Below, one piece after another: positions 35,085 to 45,500 of a DNA stretch of 64,000 nt (position 1 is the stretch's first letter; every line of letters begins with the position of its first letter). The notes under the pieces are model-generated. The model saw only the letters and a program-made list of their open reading frames with translations, had not been told where the DNA came from and made no database searches. This DNA comes from Fimbriimonadia bacterium (GTDB lineage Bacteria > Armatimonadota > Fimbriimonadia > Fimbriimonadales > JABRVX01), in contig JABRVX010000009.1 in the NCBI GenBank assembly GCA_039961735.1, positions 124,001 through 188,000 of the forward strand. Reading direction: 5' to 3'. The position numbers and the translations under genes are program-made.

Positions 35085-36452
35085 ATGAATGCTGTGCTGA
35101 ACCGTTTGTTTCGGCTCGAGGAGGCGGGCACCACCGTTCGAATCGAGGTGCTGGCTGGCGTCACCACTTTCCTCACCATGGCGTACATCATCTTTCTGCA
35201 GCCTGCGATCCTGTCAATCGACTTCAACGGTAACCCTACGGGCCTCGACTTCGGGGCGGTGCTGCTTGCGACGTGCCTTGCCTCGGCCCTAGCCTCGATC
35301 GTGATGGGGCTGTACGCTCGGTTTCCCATCGCCTTGGCACCCGGCATGGGGGAGAACTACTTCTTCGTCACCGTCGTGATGACGCTGACGGCCGCCGGCA
35401 TTGTCGGTGCATGGCAGGTCGCGTTGGGCATCGTGTTCGTAGCGGGCGTCATCTTCCTCGGCCTTTCGCTGTTCGGGGTGCGGGAGCGTATCATCGAGGG
35501 CATCAGCCCTAGCATGAGGCACGGAATCGCCGGCGGCATCGGCCTGTTCATCGCCTTCATCGGCCTGCGAAACGGCGACGTATTGGTGTCCAAGCCGGGC
35601 GCCTGGCTCGGCTTGAATCCGCATCTGGCGTCCCCAAAGGTCGCCGTGTTCGCGCTCGGGTTGGCGGTGGCGGGCATATTGCAGGCGCGAAAGGTTCGGG
35701 GCTCCATCTTGTGGGGCATCGCCGCGGCCGGCGTGCTCGCGCTCGCGACCGGGGAACTCACATTCGCAGGACAGGGACTCGCAGCCGTGGTGGGCTTTCC
35801 CTCGGTTGAGTCGCCTGCGGCCTTTCGGCTCGACATCAGGAACGCGCTGACGCTGTTCTGCCTTCCGTTCATCATCATCTTCACTCTGATGGCGCTGCTG
35901 GACGCTACCGGCACCTTGGTGGCCGTGGCGCAGCAGGCTGGAATCACTACCAAGGAGGGCAAGACCCCTCGAATCGTCCAGGCGCTGGTCGTGGACTCCG
36001 GGGCGACGGTGGTAGGCGCGGCACTCGGCACCAGCACCGTCACAGCGTACATCGAGAGCGCTGCTGGTGTGGCCTATGGTGGCCGCACGGGGTTGACGGC
36101 GGTGGTCGCGGGTCTGTTGTTTCTGGTGGCACTGCTATTCGGTCCGCTCATCCACGCCATCGGCGGTTATCCTCCTCTCACCGCCCCTGCCCTGGTCGTC
36201 GTGGGCGTGCTGATGCTGCAAAGCGCCCGGCACATCGAGTGGGACGACTTCTCGGAGGCGCTTCCCGCCTTTTTGGTGCTCGCCGGCATCCCCCTCTGCT
36301 ACTCCATTGCGGACGGGTTGGCCCTCGGCTTCGTCGCCTACCCCATCGTGCGGGTAGCCTCGGGCAAAGGCCGACAAGTGCACTGGCTCATGTACGTGCT
36401 CGCACTTGCCCTGCTTGTCTACCTGCTGACGGTCAGAGAGAGGTTGTCCTAG
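35085..36452 (+). CDS. Adenine/guanine permease, NCS2 AzgA type
   Basis: 455 residues with about twelve hydrophobic segments. TTVRIEVLAGVTTFLTMAYI and NP-type loops at the start, LAPGMGENYFFV (the GMG..AYF-like helix), SPSMRHGIAGGIGLFIAFIGLRNG and FTLMALLDATGTLVAVA with the conserved Asp-Thr-Gly, followed by GTSTVTAYIESAAGVAYGGRTGLTAVVAG, are signatures of the AzgA/GhxP purine transporter branch. It imports guanine, hypoxanthine or adenine with protons across the inner membrane. ATG at 35085 follows GAGGAGG. Probably monocistronic. Confidence 0.92.
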   Translation: MNAVLNRLFRLEEAGTTVRIEVLAGVTTFLTMAYIIFLQPAILSIDFNGNPTGLDFGAVLLATCLASALASIVMGLYARFPIALAPGMGENYFFVTVVMTLTAAGIVGAWQVALGIVFVAGVIFLGLSLFGVRERIIEGISPSMRHGIAGGIGLFIAFIGLRNGDVLVSKPGAWLGLNPHLASPKVAVFALGLAVAGILQARKVRGSILWGIAAAGVLALATGELTFAGQGLAAVVGFPSVESPAAFRLDIRNALTLFCLPFIIIFTLMALLDATGTLVAVAQQAGITTKEGKTPRIVQALVVDSGATVVGAALGTSTVTAYIESAAGVAYGGRTGLTAVVAGLLFLVALLFGPLIHAIGGYPPLTAPALVVVGVLMLQSARHIEWDDFSEALPAFLVLAGIPLCYSIADGLALGFVAYPIVRVASGKGRQVHWLMYVLALALLVYLLTVRERLS

Positions 36453-36579
36453 CACCAACAGTCGCTGTGATAACTGCCGATCCGTCCCGACAATAGAAGT
36501 GTGGGGCGCAGCTCTCGCGGGGCCGTCCATGCTCTACGCGATGACATATGCGGCACCATGCGGAGGCCAGTTGCAGCCG

Positions 36580-37842
36580 ATGGAACACATGGAATCGGAG
36601 ACCCGGTGTCACACGCTTCGAGAGCCGTGGAAGGCCGAGGACCTTCTGGCCACGATTCCCTCGCTGCTGATAGCGGTAGACCTCGAGGAGCGTGTCACCC
36701 TGTGGAACGCCTATGCTGAGCGCACGCTCGGATTCGCCGCCACTGACGTCCTAGGTAACAAGCTGGCCGAATGCCCGCTGCCGTGGGAGTGGAGTCGGCT
36801 CGATCCAGCCATGAACGAGTGTCTGGCCACTGGCGAGAGTCGCTCGGTCGAGGACCTCAAGTACACGACTCCTACCGGTCAGCAGGGAATCCTCGGCCTC
36901 GGCCTGCATCCAATCCGTGTTGGTCGCGGTCTGGCTGGTTGTCTGCTCTTTGGAGCAGACGTAACAGCCCGCAAGGCCATGCAGTCACAGCTGGCCCATG
37001 CGCAGAAGCTCGAGGCGATCGGCCTGCTGGCGGCAGGCATCGCCCACGAGATCAACACTCCGACGCAATTCGTTGGCGACAACACGCGCTTCCTCAAGGA
37101 CGCCTTCGGGGATATTATGCCCCTGCTAGAGCTAATCACCACGATGGCAAACCGCGCGTGGCAAGGCGCGAGCACGCACGACCTCCTGACCCAGGTAGAG
37201 GAACTCGCCCATCGCGCGGACGTGCCCTACCTCGTCACGGAGATCCCCAAGGCTATCGAGCAATCGCTGACTGGGCTCGAGCGTGTGGCCAAGATCGTGC
37301 GTGCCATGAAGGAATTCTCTCATCCCGGCACCGAGGACATGACCTACGTAGACCTGAACCGCGCTCTGGACAGCACCATCACCATCTCCCGAAACGAGTG
37401 GAAGTACGTCGCCGAGGTAGAGACCGATTTCGATGAGGACTTGCCTCCGATCCCTTGCATCCCCGGCGATCTCAACCAGGTGTTCCTAAACGTGATCGTC
37501 AATGCTGCACACGCGATAAGGGATGTGGTCGGAGAAAGTCGAGAGGAGAAAGGCCGTATTCGTATCTCCACCCGCCGCGATGGCGCATGGGTGGAAGTGC
37601 GGATCGCAGACACGGGCACGGGCATCCCGGAGGACATCCAGCAGCGCATCTTCGACCCGTTCTTTACTACCAAGGAGGTCGGCAAAGGCACGGGCCAAGG
37701 CCTAGCTCTCGCACACAACATCGTCACTGAGCGCCATCGGGGAAGCATCGCAGTGGAGAGTGTGTGCGGCAAGGGTGCGACCTTCGTCATCAGGCTACCG
37801 ACCGAGCAGCCGGCATCGGCACGGAGTGAACGATGTGCATGA
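36580..37842 (+). CDS. PAS histidine kinase, plus-strand signalling operon
   Basis: About 420 residues. One PAS domain (DLLATIPSLLIAVDLEERVT..., about 20-140) precedes the HisKA block LEAIGLLAAGIAHEINTPTQFVGDN, whose His is the phosphoacceptor; VAKIVRAMKEFSHPG and the HATPase N box (VFLNVIVNAAHAI), G boxes (IADTGTGIP) and GKGTGQGLALAHNIV follow. It is soluble, with no membrane segment, and senses an unknown cytoplasmic signal. Start chosen at ATG 36580; upstream in-frame starts exist (36499 GTG, 36529 ATG). Its stop overlaps the next gene by 10 bp, so it forms an operon with the two receiver proteins. Closely related in its kinase core to the 42529-46185 kinase. Confidence 0.85.
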   Translation: MEHMESETRCHTLREPWKAEDLLATIPSLLIAVDLEERVTLWNAYAERTLGFAATDVLGNKLAECPLPWEWSRLDPAMNECLATGESRSVEDLKYTTPTGQQGILGLGLHPIRVGRGLAGCLLFGADVTARKAMQSQLAHAQKLEAIGLLAAGIAHEINTPTQFVGDNTRFLKDAFGDIMPLLELITTMANRAWQGASTHDLLTQVEELAHRADVPYLVTEIPKAIEQSLTGLERVAKIVRAMKEFSHPGTEDMTYVDLNRALDSTITISRNEWKYVAEVETDFDEDLPPIPCIPGDLNQVFLNVIVNAAHAIRDVVGESREEKGRIRISTRRDGAWVEVRIADTGTGIPEDIQQRIFDPFFTTKEVGKGTGQGLALAHNIVTERHRGSIAVESVCGKGATFVIRLPTEQPASARSERCA

Positions 37843-39047
37843 AGCGCGTTCTGTTCGTGGACGATGATCCCAACGTCCTGGAGGGACTCCGGCGCATGCT
37901 GCACGCGATGCGTGACACATGGCATATGGCGTTCGTGCAGAGCGCTGCCGAAGCCCAGGAGATCCTAGCGGGCGACAGCTACGATGTTATCGTCACCGAT
38001 ATGCGCATGCCCGGCCTGGACGGTGCGGCACTGCTGGCTTTCGTTCGCGACAACTATCCCCACATGGTCCGCATCGTGTTGTCGGGACAGGCGGACATGG
38101 AGTCGATTCTGCGGACGGTCGGCCCCTCCCACCAGTATCTGGCGAAGCCCTGTGATGCCGACACGCTAAGGAAAACGGTGGACAGGGCCTGCTCACTCAG
38201 CTCCTTGCTTTCGAGAGAGGAGTTGAAAGGCCTCATCGCGCGCGTCGGATCGTTACCAAGTCTTCCGGCTGTGTATACAGAGCTAGTGCAAGAGCTCGCT
38301 TCCGAGGATGCCTCCATTCATCGTATTGGCGAGATCGTCTCCAAGGACGTCGCGATGAGTGCCAAGATCCTGCAGCTTGTCAACTCGGCATTCTTCGGCC
38401 TGCCTCGCCAGGTTGGCAGTCCCTCCCAGGCAGCGGCTCTTCTTGGAACGGAGACCCTGCGAGCGTTGGTGCTATCTGTGCATGTGTTCTCGCAATACGA
38501 TGCCTCGCGTCTCCCCGGCGTAAGCATAGAGCAGCTCTGGCACCACAGCTCGCGCACGAGCGTCCTCGCCAAGCGCATCGCCGAGATGGAGTCTGCCGGC
38601 AAAAGGTGTGTCGAGGATGCGTTCATCGCCGGTTTCCTCCATGCCGCAGGAACTCTGGTTCTTGCTTCGGGGCTGCAATTCGGTTACCTGGATGCTAGGG
38701 AGATGGCGGAGTCGGAAGGCCTGCCACAGCATGTAGCCGAAACTCGCAGGTTAGGTGCAAGCCATGGCGAAGTCGGTGGTTACCTTCTCGGCCTCTGGGG
38801 GCTGCCGAATCCGGTGGTGGAGGCCGTTGCTTTTCACGATAACCCCAGCGACTCGGAAGCACCCGGCTTCACCCCGTTGACGGCGGTACACGTCGCCTGT
38901 GCGCTGCACTGCGAATCGGACCGTGCTGACCCCGGTCAACGGTCCGGTACTGATCTCGACTATCTTGCACGGGAAGGTCTGTCCGAGCACCTCGATGCTT
39001 GGCGAGGTCTCGCAGAAGAAAGCAAGGAACAGGAGGATGCCGCATGA
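37833..39047 (+). CDS. Response regulator with HDOD domain, plus-strand operon
   Basis: 404 residues. The receiver domain begins RVLFVDDDPNVLEGL and has the phosphoacceptor Asp in VIVTDMRMPGLDG, with KP (YLAKPCD) later. Residues 140-400 form an HDOD domain (LPSLPAVYTELVQELAS, AKILQLVNSAFFGL). HDOD domains derive from HD hydrolases; here the HD-like position reads FLHAAGTL, so it is likely non-catalytic and acts as an interaction or signalling scaffold. ATG at 37833 overlaps the kinase stop by 10 bp, and its TGA overlaps the next ATG by 4 bp (ATGA), indicating translational coupling through the three genes. Confidence 0.88.
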   Translation: MCMKRVLFVDDDPNVLEGLRRMLHAMRDTWHMAFVQSAAEAQEILAGDSYDVIVTDMRMPGLDGAALLAFVRDNYPHMVRIVLSGQADMESILRTVGPSHQYLAKPCDADTLRKTVDRACSLSSLLSREELKGLIARVGSLPSLPAVYTELVQELASEDASIHRIGEIVSKDVAMSAKILQLVNSAFFGLPRQVGSPSQAAALLGTETLRALVLSVHVFSQYDASRLPGVSIEQLWHHSSRTSVLAKRIAEMESAGKRCVEDAFIAGFLHAAGTLVLASGLQFGYLDAREMAESEGLPQHVAETRRLGASHGEVGGYLLGLWGLPNPVVEAVAFHDNPSDSEAPGFTPLTAVHVACALHCESDRADPGQRSGTDLDYLAREGLSEHLDAWRGLAEESKEQEDAA

Positions 39048-40216
39048 GCGACAAGGTGCTCTGTGTGGATGACGATCCCTCGATTACTGATGGATACCAA
39101 CGAGCCCTCCGCAAAAGGGTCAGCATGGACACGGCGAACGATGGGGAGCAAGCGCTCCAGATGCTGGCCGATTCCGGGCCCTATGCGGTCATCGTAAGCG
39201 ACCTCAAGATGCCGGGCATGGATGGCGTGCAGCTGCTTTCCAGGGCAAAGGAGGTCTCCCCCGAGACTGTCCGCATCATGCTTACAGGCTTTGCCGATCT
39301 CCAGACGGCGATTGCCGCCGTGGATCAGGGCAACGTCTTTCGCCTCCTGACCAAGCCATGCTCGTCAGATGAACTCGCAGCGGCGCTCTTTGCCGGCATC
39401 GAGCAGCATCGGCTGGTCACGGCGGAGCGCGAGCTCCTGCAGAGGACGCTAAGCGGCACGATCAAGATACTGATCGATATCCTATCGATGCTTTCGCCGG
39501 ACGTATTCGGTCGCGCCCAGCTGCTGCGGGCCAACGTCCGAACACTCGCACGGGCGTTGCTCGGTAGCAGCTCGTGGGACATCGAGCTTGCCGCCATGCT
39601 TTCGCAAATCGGCCTCGTGTCCGTCCCTCCTGCACTCCTGATACGTTCGCGCGGACGAGAGGAGCTGACTGCCGCCGAACAAGAGGTGCTAAACCGCGTA
39701 CCCGAGGTGGGACGGGATCTCCTGGCAAATATTCCTCGGCTCGAAGAGGTAGCGCAGATCATCCTCTACCAGCACAAGCACTATAACGGCGGTGGGCACC
39801 CACCACACTCCGTGAGCCGCGAACAGATACCGATAGGCTCCCGCATGCTGAAAGTGTGCCTCGATATGTCGGATCTCACTGCCAAAGGATTTTCAGTTTC
39901 CGAGGCCCTCCAGATGATGGAGTCGCGTCAAGGCTGGTACGACCCCTCGGTGCTGGAGAAGGCGATTGCCTGCTTCGCCGATGCAGAACAGCACCTGAGC
40001 GGGCACGAGCACGGCGCGCTCACAGTCGGCGACCTGAGGCTCGGACAGACGGTCGTCACCGAGATCGTGGCGAAAGACGGCACTGTAGTGGTACCCGCTG
40101 GCCAGGTCCTAACCGTAAGCCTGCTCGAGAAGGTTCGGAACTATGCCAGAACCACCGGTGTAACCGAGCCCATCTACGTGCGACGTGCCGACGCCTCGGA
40201 CCTGCAAGCGGCCTAA
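39044..40216 (+). CDS. Response regulator with degenerate HD-GYP domain, plus-strand operon
   Basis: 390 residues. Receiver: VLCVDDDPSITDG, VIVSDLKMPGMDGVQ with the phosphorylated Asp, and LLTKPC. The C-terminal domain has the HD-GYP architecture (about 130-350), but the catalytic HD pair (normally LHDIGKI) reads LSQIGLV, the HHE-containing motif reads YQHKHYNGG, and GYP is GHP. It therefore probably lacks cyclic-di-GMP phosphodiesterase activity, though it may still bind a ligand or partner. A helical tail of about 60 residues follows (LTVGDLRLGQTV...). ATG has a strong AGGAGG site. The stop overlaps the convergent operon by 4 bp. Confidence 0.87.
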   Translation: MSDKVLCVDDDPSITDGYQRALRKRVSMDTANDGEQALQMLADSGPYAVIVSDLKMPGMDGVQLLSRAKEVSPETVRIMLTGFADLQTAIAAVDQGNVFRLLTKPCSSDELAAALFAGIEQHRLVTAERELLQRTLSGTIKILIDILSMLSPDVFGRAQLLRANVRTLARALLGSSSWDIELAAMLSQIGLVSVPPALLIRSRGREELTAAEQEVLNRVPEVGRDLLANIPRLEEVAQIILYQHKHYNGGGHPPHSVSREQIPIGSRMLKVCLDMSDLTAKGFSVSEALQMMESRQGWYDPSVLEKAIACFADAEQHLSGHEHGALTVGDLRLGQTVVTEIVAKDGTVVVPAGQVLTVSLLEKVRNYARTTGVTEPIYVRRADASDLQAA

Positions 40217-41391
40217 GCTGCGGAAAACTGGGTCAGCCGCTCACATGCTGCATGCAGATCGGCGGCTTTCTCTCTAGCCTCACACCCCTCCGGCAGGGCC
40301 GAGAGGTCCGGTTCTCCCTGTGACCCTGCCCGCGCGAAGGCATCAGCGAGATGCACGACTATAGCTGGGCACGGACCGTCTGTGGGCGGCGCGTGATGGA
40401 ATGCGACTGCGTCCACCACTTCGTCGGGGAGCCCCCAAAGGGCCAACAGATAGGCGCCCACTTCAGCGTGTGTGCCGCCCAGCACCTCCGCCTCGACCTG
40501 AGCGCCGGCTAGACCGCCTTGTCTGGTCACCGGTGCTATCTCGCTGTATCTCTCAGGGGAGCGGGTGGCCAGGATCACCTTTCCAATATCGTGCAGCAAC
40601 CCGGCCGTGAAGGCCGCATCGACAGAGCAATTGCAACCGGTCAGCCTGGCGATTTCTTGCGCGTATCTTGCCACGGTGAAGCTGTGCTCGAACAGGGAGC
40701 ACACGTCCAGACACGATGTCGGAACCCGATCGGCCACCGCGAAGGCCTCCACCGATAGCACCACCGCCTTCAGTGTGTTGAAGCCGAGGAAGGCGATCGC
40801 CCGGTCCAAGCTCACCACCTTTCCGAAAAAACCGAAGTAAGCAGAGTTGACGAGATGCAGGATCTTCGCGCCGAGGGCCGGGTTTCGGCCGACGATAGCT
40901 GCCGCGCGCGCTAGCGAGGGTTCCTCGGATCGCAGCTCTCTGAGCAACTCCACGTAGATACCGGGCGGGCTCGGAAGGGCACCGATCTGCGATACGAACG
41001 AAGCAAGTTCGGGCCGGTTCAGCAGCCTACGTGTTGACAGCGCCGCCCGGATGGCCGCATCGAGGGCCGCGGCCTCGCATGGCTTCTGCAGGAACAGGTG
41101 AGAACTGGTGACGGTATTCAGGACCGCCTCCTCGTCCGCCTGGCCGGAGAGCACGACGCGCACGGCGCTCGGCCAGCGGCGCATCACCTCGGCGAGAAGT
41201 TCCGAGCCGCTCATCCCGGGCATACGAATGTCCGAGACCACCACGTCGTAGGTCTGACGCTCGAGGAGCAGCAGCGCCTCATCGGCGGACACCGCATAAT
41301 CGGCTTCCCAATCGGTCCCCAGCACATGCAGTGCCCTTCGCAGACCCTGCAACACCCTCGGCTCATCGTCCACGAACAGCACTCGGCACAT
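40213..41391 (-). CDS. Response regulator with HDOD domain, minus-strand operon
   Basis: 392 residues. Receiver RVLFVDDEPRVLQGL with Asp in VVVSDIRMPGMSG and KP (FLQKPCE). HDOD from about 130 (LPSPPGIYVELLRELR, AKILHLVNSAYFGFFGKV). The HD-like position is LLHDIGKVIL, closer to a metal-binding HD than in the plus-strand homologue, but HDOD proteins are generally not hydrolases. It shares order and motif wording with the 37833 gene, so the two are paralogues. The ATG lies one base after the stop of the upstream HD-GYP gene; last gene of the minus-strand operon, tail to tail with the other operon. Confidence 0.88.
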   Translation of the reverse strand: MCRVLFVDDEPRVLQGLRRALHVLGTDWEADYAVSADEALLLLERQTYDVVVSDIRMPGMSGSELLAEVMRRWPSAVRVVLSGQADEEAVLNTVTSSHLFLQKPCEAAALDAAIRAALSTRRLLNRPELASFVSQIGALPSPPGIYVELLRELRSEEPSLARAAAIVGRNPALGAKILHLVNSAYFGFFGKVVSLDRAIAFLGFNTLKAVVLSVEAFAVADRVPTSCLDVCSLFEHSFTVARYAQEIARLTGCNCSVDAAFTAGLLHDIGKVILATRSPERYSEIAPVTRQGGLAGAQVEAEVLGGTHAEVGAYLLALWGLPDEVVDAVAFHHAPPTDGPCPAIVVHLADAFARAGSQGEPDLSALPEGCEAREKAADLHAACERLTQFSAA

Positions 41392-41392
41392 G

Positions 41393-42532
41393 TCAGGCAG
41401 CCTCGGCTAGCGCGTTGCCTCCAGGATCGTCTCCAAACCCTGCGCGAATCTCGCGCAGCATATGTAATGACTGCTCGAACGCGTCGTATACCTTCGGGTC
41501 AAAGTGCGTGCCACGTTCCGCGCGCATGATGTTCAGTGCCTCGGACTCGCAGAGCGCGCTCTTGTAGGGTCTTTCGGACAGCAGGGCGTCCCACACGTCG
41601 CACACTGCCAGGATGCGCGCCTCCATAGGGATGTCCTCTCCTGCGAGCCCTCGTGGGTAGCCGGTCCCGTCCCACTTCTCGTGGTGGCTGAGCGCCAGAC
41701 TAGATGCCATGACGAGGAACTCGTTGGCCTCCCCGTCGTTGCCTAGCTGCGTGCCGGGGGCGATGTACTGCGAGAACCATGCCGTGTTGGCGGGCGAGGG
41801 TTCGAGGATCTTGGCTCCGATGAGAGTGTGCTCTTCCATGACCTTGCGCTCTTCGGGAGTTAGTTTGCCTGGTTTTAACAAGATGCTGTCCGGGATGCCG
41901 ATCTTACCGATATCGTGCAGGGGTGCGGCGAGCGCGAGTAGGCGTGCGAACCGCTCGGCCAGGCCGAGGGTCAGGGCTATGGCCCGACTAGCCAGGGCTA
42001 CACGAATGACGTGGTTGCCCGTCTGCGCATCCCGGAATTCCCCCGCCTTTGCGAGTCGCCAGATGACATCGAGCCGCGCCTTCTCTAGTTGGATCGTACG
42101 CTGTGCCACGCGCTCTTCCAGTTCGGCGTTGAGCGAACGGAGTTCGTCCTCGTACTGCTTCAGGCGCAGCATGCTGCGAAGGCGAGCGCGCAGGTCCTCT
42201 GGATTCACCGGCTTCGTCAGCAGGTCGGTGGCGCCCATGTCCAACGCTCGCCGCTTGAGATCGGTCTCCTCCGAGCCTGTCAGCACGGCGGTGGGAATGC
42301 ACCCGAGTGATTCCTGGCCGTTGATCCAGGCGAGCAACTCCAGCCCGTCCCGACCAGGCATACGCACGTCGGTGACTATTGCGTCCGGTGGGTTGGCGAG
42401 GATCTTTGCGATGGCATCGTCTACTGAGTTTGCAAACTCCAGCTCGAGGTCTGGTGCATTCACCCACAGAGTGCGGCGTAGGCCATCGAGAAAGTGACGC
42501 TCGTCATCAACGAATAGGATTCTGCTGCTCAC
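41393..42532 (-). CDS. Response regulator with intact HD-GYP domain, minus-strand operon
   Basis: 379 residues. Receiver RILFVDDERHFLDGL with Asp in AIVTDVRMPGRDG and LLTKPVN; a coiled coil (LRSLNAELEERVAQRTIQLEKARL) links it to an HD-GYP domain. The catalytic motifs are canonical: PLHDIGKIGIPD, LSHHEKWDGTGYP and ILAVCDVWDALLSERPYK. This is expected to hydrolyse cyclic di-GMP in the cytoplasm when the receiver is phosphorylated. GTG at 42532 follows AGGAGGT, and overlaps the kinase TGA (GTGA). The next gene (HDOD) begins one base after the stop. Confidence 0.93.
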   Translation of the reverse strand: MSSRILFVDDERHFLDGLRRTLWVNAPDLELEFANSVDDAIAKILANPPDAIVTDVRMPGRDGLELLAWINGQESLGCIPTAVLTGSEETDLKRRALDMGATDLLTKPVNPEDLRARLRSMLRLKQYEDELRSLNAELEERVAQRTIQLEKARLDVIWRLAKAGEFRDAQTGNHVIRVALASRAIALTLGLAERFARLLALAAPLHDIGKIGIPDSILLKPGKLTPEERKVMEEHTLIGAKILEPSPANTAWFSQYIAPGTQLGNDGEANEFLVMASSLALSHHEKWDGTGYPRGLAGEDIPMEARILAVCDVWDALLSERPYKSALCESEALNIMRAERGTHFDPKVYDAFEQSLHMLREIRAGFGDDPGGNALAEAA

Positions 42533-45500
42533 GCAACCTCCTGGCTCCCAGCTTCGTGGCGCGTAATGGGGAGCGCTAGCGTAAAAGTGGTTCCCTTTCC
42601 GGGATCCGAGACGAAGGTGAGCGTCCCGCCGTGCTTCTCGGTCAGCGAGTGCGCAATCCATAGCCCTTGCCCCGTGCCCTTCCCAACCTCCTTCGTGGTA
42701 AAGAACGGCTCGAAGATTCGGTCGCGAATTTCCTCGGGAATCCCGCATCCGTTGTCGGTCACGGTTACGATGACGCACTCAGTCGTAGCGCTGGTCCGCA
42801 CCGTGATCGTTCCCTTCTCACCCGTGCCGGCCCCGACACGCTCCTCGACTGCTTGCGCGGCATTGACGACCAGGTTCAGCACAATCTGATTGATATCCCC
42901 CGGCTGACAATCGACGGTCGGCAGATCTTCGGCTAGGTCGGATTCCAGCTCCGCGACGTACTTCCACACGTTGCGTGATACCGTGAGCGTCGCGGACACG
43001 GCTGCGTTGATGTCGGTGGGCTGCATCTCGCTGCCGCCGGGATGGGAAAACTCCTTCATCGCGCGAACGATCTTCGCGACTTGGTCCAAGCCTTCGAGCG
43101 CTTCCTGAGCCGCTTGAGGAATCTCTCGAGCCAAGAACGGAACGTTCACACGCTCGATTTCGGCCCGCAGCGCAGCGATCTCGTCGCCGGTCAGCACTCG
43201 CTGCTCAGTCACCTTAGCAAGATCTTCGAAGCTATGTAGCAGGCCGAGCATGCGCGAGAAGCTGCTTTGAAGGAAGCGCGCGTTGTCAGCTACGTACTGG
43301 ATGGGAGTATTGATCTCGTGCGCAATCCCGGCAGCCAGTTGGCCAATGGCGGTCAACTTCTGAGCTTGGCGAAGCTGTACTTCGAGCGCCTCTTCTTTGC
43401 TCACATCGCGCTGAGTACACACGATAGCCCCGAGTTCACCGGAAGGCTGGCGCACCGGGAACGCGTGAACCTCGGCACGGTACCGCCCACCGTCGGCACG
43501 CTCAGCGCTGACCACAGCGCGCCAGAAGTCCCCTCCGCTCATGATGTGCTCAATGGCCTCGGTCAACGAGGCATCCGGCAAGATCGAGAGGGCAGCCGTA
43601 CCCGACCAGCACTCTCCCGCCGGCAGACCCCTCATTCTCTCGAAGGCCGCGTTAGCATACATGGGGCGGCCCATCGGATCGACTATCAATACGCCTGCCT
43701 CGGACTGCTGTACAACCTCGGCGAGCAATCGCCTCTGCTCCTCGGCAGCCTGTCGCTCGGTAATATCCCTCAGGATGCCTACTGCGTGCCAGTTCTGTCC
43801 TATCCTCACAGGGGCGACGGAGAGCTCTACAGTGAACTCCTCGCCACTTCGTCGGAGCGCCTGGATCTCGAAGACCTTGCCCACAGCCGCGCCGGTGCCA
43901 GTCCGATAGAACTGCTCTAGGCCTTCCGATGCGGCAGCATGGAATCGCGGCGGGGCTAGCAATTCATGAACTGGCTTGCCGAGAGCTTCGTCCGCTGGGT
44001 ATCCGAACATGGTGGCTGCAGCACCGTTCCAAAATGAGATGTTGCCGCGCTCGTCCATCATGATAACGGCATCCATTGCAGCGGCGGCAATGGCCCGCAT
44101 CCTCTCCTCGCTCTCCCTCAGGCACCTTTCGGTCTGCTTTCGCTCAGTAACGTCAAATCCAACGCCGACAAAGCCTGCTGGCGCACCGTCGGGGTCGTAG
44201 TAAAGCCCTTTGGTGTACAGGATATCGCGGAGTTGGCCATCGGGTCCCGCCACGCGCACCTCATGCACGACTCGCCCGCCGGTAGTCAGCAACTGGCTCT
44301 CGAAATCCCCTAACTCGTCGGCGACTTCCGGCGGCAGAACCTCGTGTGCGGTCTTGCCTAGGATGTCTTCCGGGTCCAGGCGCAGGAATCGAGCCGCTGC
44401 CAGGTTACAGCAGGTGAACCTGCCTTCGAGGTCCTTAGCAGTGATGAAGTGCGGCATGGTGTCCAGAAGGCCTTGAAGGAAAGCCGCCTGTGCCTGAATC
44501 TCGGATCGGGCGTGGAACAGCGAGGAGACGTCCGACCCCGTGCAAATGATCCCCTCGGTGCCTCCGGAGGGGTTCAGTACGGGGCGGACCGCAAGGGACA
44601 GATAGCGTAGTCCGTCGGGGCCGGGAACGGACACCTCGTACCTGCCGGCTTTGCCCTGCGCAGCCGCCTCGACGGCTTGTGACACTCTCGGCCGCAGATC
44701 TTCAGGCCACACTTGCTCGAAAGCCGTGCCGCCGATGGGTGTGCCCTCGAGGCCGAGATACTCCCTGCCCCTCGCGTTGAGCGAAACAACGTTGCCGTGA
44801 GCATCCAACAGCGCAATCATATTGGGGGAGTGGCGGACGAGAGTTTCGTACTGCCTGCGCGACTCCGCGAGCGCATGATCCGTGGAGTGTCGCTGGGCGG
44901 TGCTCACGGCAGTGGTGGCAAGGCAAAGCAGCAGCACGAGGAGGAGGACGCCGAGGCGCGCCCTGGACAGGGCGCTCTTCCACAGAAGGGCATCTGCGTC
45001 TAGACCCAGCAGGGCGAGCGGCCTCGACACACCCGGGAGACGGATAGGCGCGAACGCGCTGATCCAGGTTCCCCATTTGTCGCCGTACGGCCCTTCGACA
45101 AGAGGTTCGCCCGTGTTGAACGAATTCAGCATTCCCGGGGTAGTGCTTTCGTAGATGTCGCCCGGCAGCGACACGTCGGGTGACGCGTCGGGCTCGGCGT
45201 CCGCGAGGAAGACCACCTGACCATCCTTCAGCGCCATCACATATGCGAAGGAGTTCGTGGGATCCGCGGTCAAAAGCTTGATCAGCACACGCTTCAGGGC
45301 CCGGTACTCGGGGGTCTGCATGTCGGACTTCTCGCCAGCGAGGGAGGTTATGAGCGCCGGGTCCAAGCCACTCGCGGCGGACAGCACCCTGCTCTTCATA
45401 TCCCCGCGAAAGGCCCGGTCCGAGGCGTTGCCGACCTCGACCGTTGCAATCCATCCGACCAGCAGCACCGAGGCGATGACCGCCGGCAGACCCCAGGCTC

